From Henckelia pumila (Eukaryota; Streptophyta; Magnoliopsida; Lamiales; Gesneriaceae), in NCBI RefSeq assembly GCF_033568475.1, contig NC_133123.1:17222622-17286621 (forward strand): a DNA stretch of 64,000 nt. The letters run 5' to 3'. The notes under the pieces are model-generated. The model did not search any database and was not told the DNA's origin. It saw only the letters and a program-made list of their open reading frames with translations. Positions 59,163-64,000 of this stretch are shown here, piece by piece. Made by a program: the position numbers and the translations under genes. The first letter of the stretch is position 1. Each line of letters begins with the position of its first letter.

Positions 59163-61395
59163 TATTAGGATCGAAAATATCTTTCTCAACTGTATGAAGT
59201 TCAGATGGGTTAGTAAATGAACTCTTGTCTTTCTCGTGTGTCTATGTTAATCAATCAGTGCGGAAGAGATTGACTAACAGATCGAACACAGATCAAATGG
59301 CTTGGTTGAATTCGTGAAGTGAGTGAACGTGTTAGGAAGAAGGGAAATAACATGGTGAATTATTTCTGGATGTTCGGAGCTCAATCTCCTACGTCACCCC
59401 TTCTTCCACCTCGGAAGGATTCACTCTCTTCTAGAAGACTTTGATCTACACAAGCAATTTTCACAGACCCGCTCCAAGATTGGACTTACACCTCTGCCTA
59501 TCTCAGAACTCCTAGACACTCAAGAACACAGCCCTTGACTGTTTTTTGTTACAAAGGTAGTGTTTTACAGAACACTCAACTGATTTGATATAATCTTACA
59601 ACTCGATAAACTCAACACAAATGATCCTCACTTGATCTGATATGATGCTAAGTGTGTGTTTGATTAATCTGATCTGATTTCTCTTTAAAGCTCTTAACTT
59701 TCTGATCGTGTATTCTCTTCTCTTCTGTAGCTCTCTCTTTCTTACGCTTCTTAACCTCTGTTTCTTCTTTTCTTCTCTTCTTGTATTTATAGCCTTTATA
59801 AAGTATCTGTTAAGGTGTCAACAAGTCTCCTTAATTTGCTCTTAGATCTTGACTTTCTGGTTCTTTGTTGGCAACGTTCAAATCTTCTTTTAATGTCTTT
59901 TGTCTTTTAGAACAAAAAGCTCCTTGGTTGTTGAGCTAATCTTCAATTGATCTGATACTTGCTTCTTCTGCTTCTGCTTCTGCTTCTGCTTCTGCTTCTT
60001 CAATTGATCTGCTCCTTGCTTCTTCTGCCTTTTCTTCTTCAATTGGTGAATTAGGTAATTTTTCAAACACCGAAACTTAGATCTTGAATTCCTAACAATT
60101 TCCCCCTTTTTGTTGTTTGATAAAAGTAAGCAATTTATCTGTCATTTTCCCTCTTTTTGACAATCGCATAAATTGATGATCTTTTTCTTTTTAGTCGTTC
60201 TTTGATCTGCTCTTACTTTCTTTGAATTTGTTCCCCCTTAAAAGGTGATTCCAAATGAAGTGTTCATTTGGATGAATTGATTGATCTGGTTGTTTGATCT
60301 GTCTGGTCTGGTCCAGCCTGATTTGATCTGACGTTGATATGGTCAAAATCATCGGGTCTGGTCAAGATTTGATCTGGTTTGGTCCGACTTTGATCTGGTA
60401 GAGCTTTGATCTGTTCTGGTTCATAGTTGATCTAGCCTCTTAGTTGATCTGCATCATTCCAATTGATCTGGTTCGTTTATGATTCTATCTGATCTTTTCA
60501 CTTGCTTATAGCTCTCGATTCACTGATTTCTGGGCAAAATGATAAACATAAAAGTTGTAGCTCTTTCTCTTGGCTTTCCACGAAATCAAAAATCGCTCAA
60601 TTTCGAGTTTGTATGTGAGAGATATACTCGAAATACTAAGCTGTGTCAGAAATTCTGTTCTGCAGAATTTCTGTGCAGATCTTGAAACTTCATCATGCTT
60701 TATCTGCTTCTTACACTCCGATGCAGATTGAACTTCTTGAATATGATTTGTAGATCATTGTCTTAGCTTCGTAACGCATACTGAATCATCCCGTTTGGAT
60801 AAGCGAGCTGTAAGTTATGGCTAAAATACCAGAGCTGGTCTGTTTGATCTGGTTGTTGTAACTTTGATCTGGTTTGCATCCAGATCGATGTTGCGACCAA
60901 CTTTTCACCTTAATAACGTCCGAATTAACTCATCTAGCCTGAGATATGACTTTTAGATATTTGAGTAATATTTCCAACCGTTTTGGCCTCAAGTCATTTG
61001 GATCATCGAGCTATGAGATATAATCGATTTACTGAACTGCGCCAGCTTAAGTTATTTGATCTGCTCCAACTTATCTGGATTCTTATCTCTTGCTTTGTAT
61101 CTTCGAGTTGATATGTTACCTCCAAGTTGATCTGGTTCCTGTTGGATACATTGATCTGCTTTGCTCAGTTCTTTTATTCTTCTTCTCGACTGATCTGCTT
61201 TCTTCTTCAATTAAGATGCCAGAGAGAATCTTCATTCCCCCTCAATCTGTTGTGTTTCTCTCCATATTTTGTGTTGTGTGGTGTGTTCTTGTGATCTTCA
61301 AAATCTCTTTTATATGTAGATGAAATCCCATCGAGCTTTTATTTTTCACAGTTCTTCATTTAGTCTCCAAGATTGGTGCGGGCTCGCATGCTCTT

Positions 61396-61545
61396 CATAG
61401 CAACAGCGCTATCGCGCTTTGGAGGAGCGCTACTGAAGCGCTATCGCGCTTCCAAGGAGCGCTAGGAGCGCTATCGCGCTTCTAAGGGGCGCTAGTAGCG
61501 CTATCGCGCTATCCAGGTATGCTATCGCGCTAGCAAGGGGCGCTA
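61396..61545. repeat. GCGCTATCGCGCT palindromic tandem repeat in the LTR
   Basis: At least five copies of GCGCTATCGCGC spaced by about 30 bases, alternating with GGAGCGCTA words, so the region can fold into several hairpins. The TCTAGCCATCGGATCAAGCT block follows at about 61594. Confidence 0.85.
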
Positions 61546-61590
61546 CTTTCTTTTTCTGCTGAGCGACAATTTTCAAAAAATCATATCTAA

Positions 61591-61665
61591 CAATCTAGCC
61601 ATCGGATCAAGCTGAAATTTGGACAGCAGCTTTAAAAAATCTTAAACTTTATTATGAACGATGGA
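61591..61665. other. LTR block shared with the nested Gypsy-like element
   Basis: TCTAGCCATCGGATCAAGCT then GAAATTTGGACAGCAGCTTT parallels TCTAGCCGTCGGATTGAGCT then GAAATTTGGACAGCTGCTTC at 6297-6340 and 9920-9960, and the similarity continues for about 70 bases. Confidence 0.75.
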
Positions 61666-61793
61666 TATTGGATATATGTCTCTAACATCCTTAATAAATT
61701 TCTGAAGTTTGCTGTACTGTAATTCCTTTCTCAATTCTTCTCAATACTTGTCACCTGCAAATACAAATAAAAATATGCTATGGTACCCATATC

Positions 61794-63086
61794 TTATGTG
61801 GGTCCTCGATGGATTAGTCCATTAGGAACCCAAACTTTGATTAATCTAACAGATCGATCATTGAAAGTGTCCCATAAAGTTTGTATATTGTGTCGTGTGT
61901 GCTGGTGATGTGTATGTGAATGATAAATATGATATGCATTGTGTCGTTTGTGCATTGGATATGTATGTCTAGATTGATTGTACACGTTAGGCCTCCAATA
62001 TATCTTTTGAACGGATCTATTTTTGAAATAAGGTGGTCTATGTTGTACCTTCATAGAGTCTTGTCTTGTTTGACCATATCCAGACCGAACTAGTCTTTTC
62101 TTGATCCAGCTTGAGTTAGAACTCTCTGGTTCCACATATCCCAATCCTCGATTGTAAATAGTTTTTGGTTGAGATATAGGTGAACTGACATGATTATCAG
62201 GTTCTATATTTTCATATATCGTGCTGGACTTGACAAATTTCACATAATTTGAAGTGTTCTTGTCCAGACAGGATTGAGTACTTTTCTCAGTTGATCTGCA
62301 GTCCTTGTCATCAAAGCCGAGACCTGTCTTGTCTCCAAAAGACTTTTGTGACTCTTGAATCTCAGTCAACAAAACAGAGGACTTATTCCATGTGGTTATC
62401 AGTTCAGTAAGTTTTAAGTTTTCTGACTTTAACTGCTGACTTTCCACTAGTAGCTTATCATTTTCAGTCTTAAGCTTGGCAATCTCTGCTTCTAGACTAA
62501 TTTTCTCAACTGATGTTTCCCAATTGGGTTCAGTTGAGCAGTCTGACAGATCATTTTGCTTGGCCTTAACTTTCTCAAATGCTAAGCACAGTCGTTGATA
62601 CTCATTACTCATGTCATGTAATGCATTTGCTAAATCTTCTCGTGTAAATTCATCTGAGTTGAAATCAAATACCTGTTCACTGGAGAAGAGTTGATCTGAT
62701 GATTGATTGTTGATAGATGGTTGGTCACTTTTGGCCATGAGGCAGCTATCTTCATCTTTGTCATCAGAACTTGATGTGCTCACTGAACAACAAGATTCTT
62801 CAATAAAAGCGATTGGTTCAGTTGAGCAACGTTCCAGAAAGTCAGATGAATGAATTGGTTGACTTGTGCTCTCTTCATCATTTGATCTGGAACTATCCGA
62901 GCAGTAGAGTTCTTTAAGATCTTCAATCATTGGACTTCTGATCTGCTCAGCTTCCTCATCTGTTCCAAGCTTGATCAACTGCTGCCAAAGATCCTTAGCA
63001 GTGGAGCATGTCTCAATAGTTTTGGCAGTGCAGTTGTCCATAGTGGTGTACCAGAAGCTTTTAGCAATATCACTGAATGCGGCCAT
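61794..63086 (-). CDS. Intact Gag-like ORF of the SIRE-like element (430 aa)
   Basis: The first Met inside the element interior is at 63086. The N-terminus (MAAFSDIAKSFWYTTMDNCT, then ETCSTAKDLWQQLIKLG) resembles a shortened Copia Gag head. A Ser/Asp/Glu-rich stretch follows, then a long coiled coil (LEAEIAKLKTENDKLLVESQ) and the segment LITTWNKSSVLLTEIQESQ with KTGLGF, which I recognise from SIRE/Maximus Gag. The C-terminus is His/Tyr/Arg-rich (HAYHIYHSHTHHQHT). No zinc knuckle is found. There are no stops across 430 codons, while the element lacks pol. It may supply an altered particle protein or simply be young. Confidence 0.75.
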   Translation of the reverse strand: MAAFSDIAKSFWYTTMDNCTAKTIETCSTAKDLWQQLIKLGTDEEAEQIRSPMIEDLKELYCSDSSRSNDEESTSQPIHSSDFLERCSTEPIAFIEESCCSVSTSSSDDKDEDSCLMAKSDQPSINNQSSDQLFSSEQVFDFNSDEFTREDLANALHDMSNEYQRLCLAFEKVKAKQNDLSDCSTEPNWETSVEKISLEAEIAKLKTENDKLLVESQQLKSENLKLTELITTWNKSSVLLTEIQESQKSFGDKTGLGFDDKDCRSTEKSTQSCLDKNTSNYVKFVKSSTIYENIEPDNHVSSPISQPKTIYNRGLGYVEPESSNSSWIKKRLVRSGYGQTRQDSMKVQHRPPYFKNRSVQKIYWRPNVYNQSRHTYPMHKRHNAYHIYHSHTHHQHTRHNIQTLWDTFNDRSVRLIKVWVPNGLIHRGPT

Positions 63087-63117
63087 TTGAATATGTTCAG
63101 AGACGAGAAAGAACCTC

Positions 63118-63129
63118 GCTTTGATACCA
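63118..63129 (-). other. SIRE-like primer binding site (tRNA-Met type)
   Basis: The minus strand reads TGGTATCAAAGC, three bases from the LTR edge at 63132. Confidence 0.78.
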
Positions 63130-63131
63130 CT

Positions 63132-64000
63132 TGTTAAGGTCGAAAATATCTTTCTCAACTGTATGGAGTTCAGATGGGTTAGTAAATGAACTCTTGTCTT
63201 TCTCGTATGTCTATGTTAATCAATCAGTGCGGAAGAGATTGACTAACAGATCGAACACAGATCAAATGGCTTGGTTGAATTCGTGAAGTGAGTGAACGTG
63301 TTAGGCAGAAGGGAAATAACACGGTGAATTGTTTCTGGATGTTCGGAGCTCAATCTTCTACGTTACCCCTTCTTGCACCTCGGAAGGATTCACTCTCTTC
63401 TAGAAGACTTTGATCTACACAAGCAATTTGCACAGACCCGCTCCAAGATTGGACTTACACCTCTGCCTATCTCAGAACTCCTAGACACTCAAGAACACAG
63501 CCCTTGACTGTTTCTTGTTACAAAGGTAGTGTTTTACAGAACACTCAACTGATTTGATATAATCTTACAACTCGATAAACTCAACACAAATGATCTTCAC
63601 TTGATCTGATATGATGCTAAGTGTGTGTTTGATTAATCTGATCTGATTGCTCTTTGAAGCTCTTAACTTTCTGATCGTGTATTCTCTTCTCTTCTGTAGC
63701 TCTATCTTTCTTACGCTTCTTAACCTCTGTTTCTTCTTTTCTTCTCTTCTTGTATTTATAGCCTTTAAAAAGTATCTGTTAAGGTGTCGACAAGTCTCCT
63801 TAATTTGCTCTTAGATCTTGACTTTCTGGTTTTATGTTGGCAACGTTCAAATCTTCTTTTAATGCCTTTTGTCTTTTAGCACAAAAAGCTCCTTGGTTGT
63901 TGAGCTAATCTTCTATTGATCTGATACTTGCTTTTTCTGCTTCTGCTTCTGCTTCTTCAATTGATCTGCTCCTTGCTTCTTCTGCCTTTTCTTCTTCAAT
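63132..64000 (-). repeat. SIRE-like 5' LTR, truncated by the window
   Basis: It matches 59163 onward with a few per cent differences by eye. The (CTTCTG)n tract (about 63930-63955) is shorter than in the other LTR. Confidence 0.8.

Larger units (their letters stand above)
59163..61780 (-). repeat. SIRE-like 3' LTR, about 2.6 kb
   Basis: It matches 63132-64000 at its left third. The rest is non-coding with TGATCTGG-rich sequence (60240-60480), a (CTTCTG)n microsatellite (59958-59999) and a palindrome cluster (61396-61545). The right boundary is approximate, because the partner LTR is not fully in the window. Confidence 0.7.
59163..64000 (-). mobile_element. SIRE-like non-autonomous Copia element, right LTR cut by the window edge
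   Basis: Sequence from 59163 recurs almost unchanged from 63132 to the window end, so these are LTRs. On the minus strand the tRNA-Met primer site (63129-63118) follows the LTR at 63132, then one ORF (63086-61794), then the other LTR. The interior is only about 1.3 kb, far too short for a Copia pol. Plus-strand start bases TGTTAAGG (63132) and TATTAGG (59163) show one mutated terminus. The right target duplication is outside the window. Confidence 0.8.

Overview
This is nuclear DNA of a flowering plant, almost certainly a eudicot. Genes carry GT-AG introns, intergenic DNA is AT-rich, and most of the window is LTR retrotransposons plus plant-type MULE and hAT elements. I cannot name the species from sequence alone.

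Four ordinary host genes sit in the middle (25.4-47.9 kb): a ten-exon P-type PPR protein resembling Arabidopsis At1g10910 (EMB3103) on +, a single-exon 3-hydroxyisobutyrate-dehydrogenase-like reductase on +, a seven-exon alkaline (phyto)ceramidase-like membrane protein on -, and a three-exon bHLH transcription factor of the subgroup Ib (ORG2/ORG3, iron-deficiency) type on -. All four models splice in frame with no breaks. They do unrelated jobs and nothing suggests a gene cluster.

Left flank (1-24.6 kb) is a nest of retrotransposons whose boundaries I could fix from target-site duplications (TSDs). A 3.4 kb solo LTR (875-4298) has TSD CTTAT. An Athila-like Ty3/Gypsy element on - (4645-18699, TSD GGCTC) carries gag, a mutated protease and a plant-transposon-like ORF, but no reverse transcriptase or integrase. 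A second non-autonomous Gypsy-like element (5178-10219, TSD CCGAG, two 1417-bp LTRs) is inserted in one of its LTRs. The Athila target was itself a Cassandra-like TRIM whose LTR contains a 5S-rRNA-like promoter; that TRIM is fused to a rearranged Gypsy integrase region, its 2 kb LTR, a second LTR fragment and a decayed LINE RNase H.

Right flank (42.6-64 kb) holds a 1.2 kb non-autonomous hAT (TSD TCAACAAT) with tRNA-like Pol III boxes, a long inverted repeat with an LTR/PBS core in bHLH intron 2, a GC-rich hAT MITE (TSD GGTAATAC), and a MULE with TIRs of about 225 bp and a 10-bp TSD. The MULE contains a decayed Tork/Tnt1-like Copia element and another hAT MITE (TSD GGCTTTAC). The window ends inside a SIRE-like non-autonomous Copia element that keeps an intact 430-codon Gag-like ORF between closely similar long LTRs.

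The best second-look signals are GC-rich palindrome clusters, and a shared adjacent sequence block, in LTRs of otherwise unrelated families; the intact Gag-only SIRE-like element; the inverted repeat in the bHLH intron; the Copia 3' LTR with a duplicated promoter block; and the 5S-bearing TRIM joined to Gypsy integrase.
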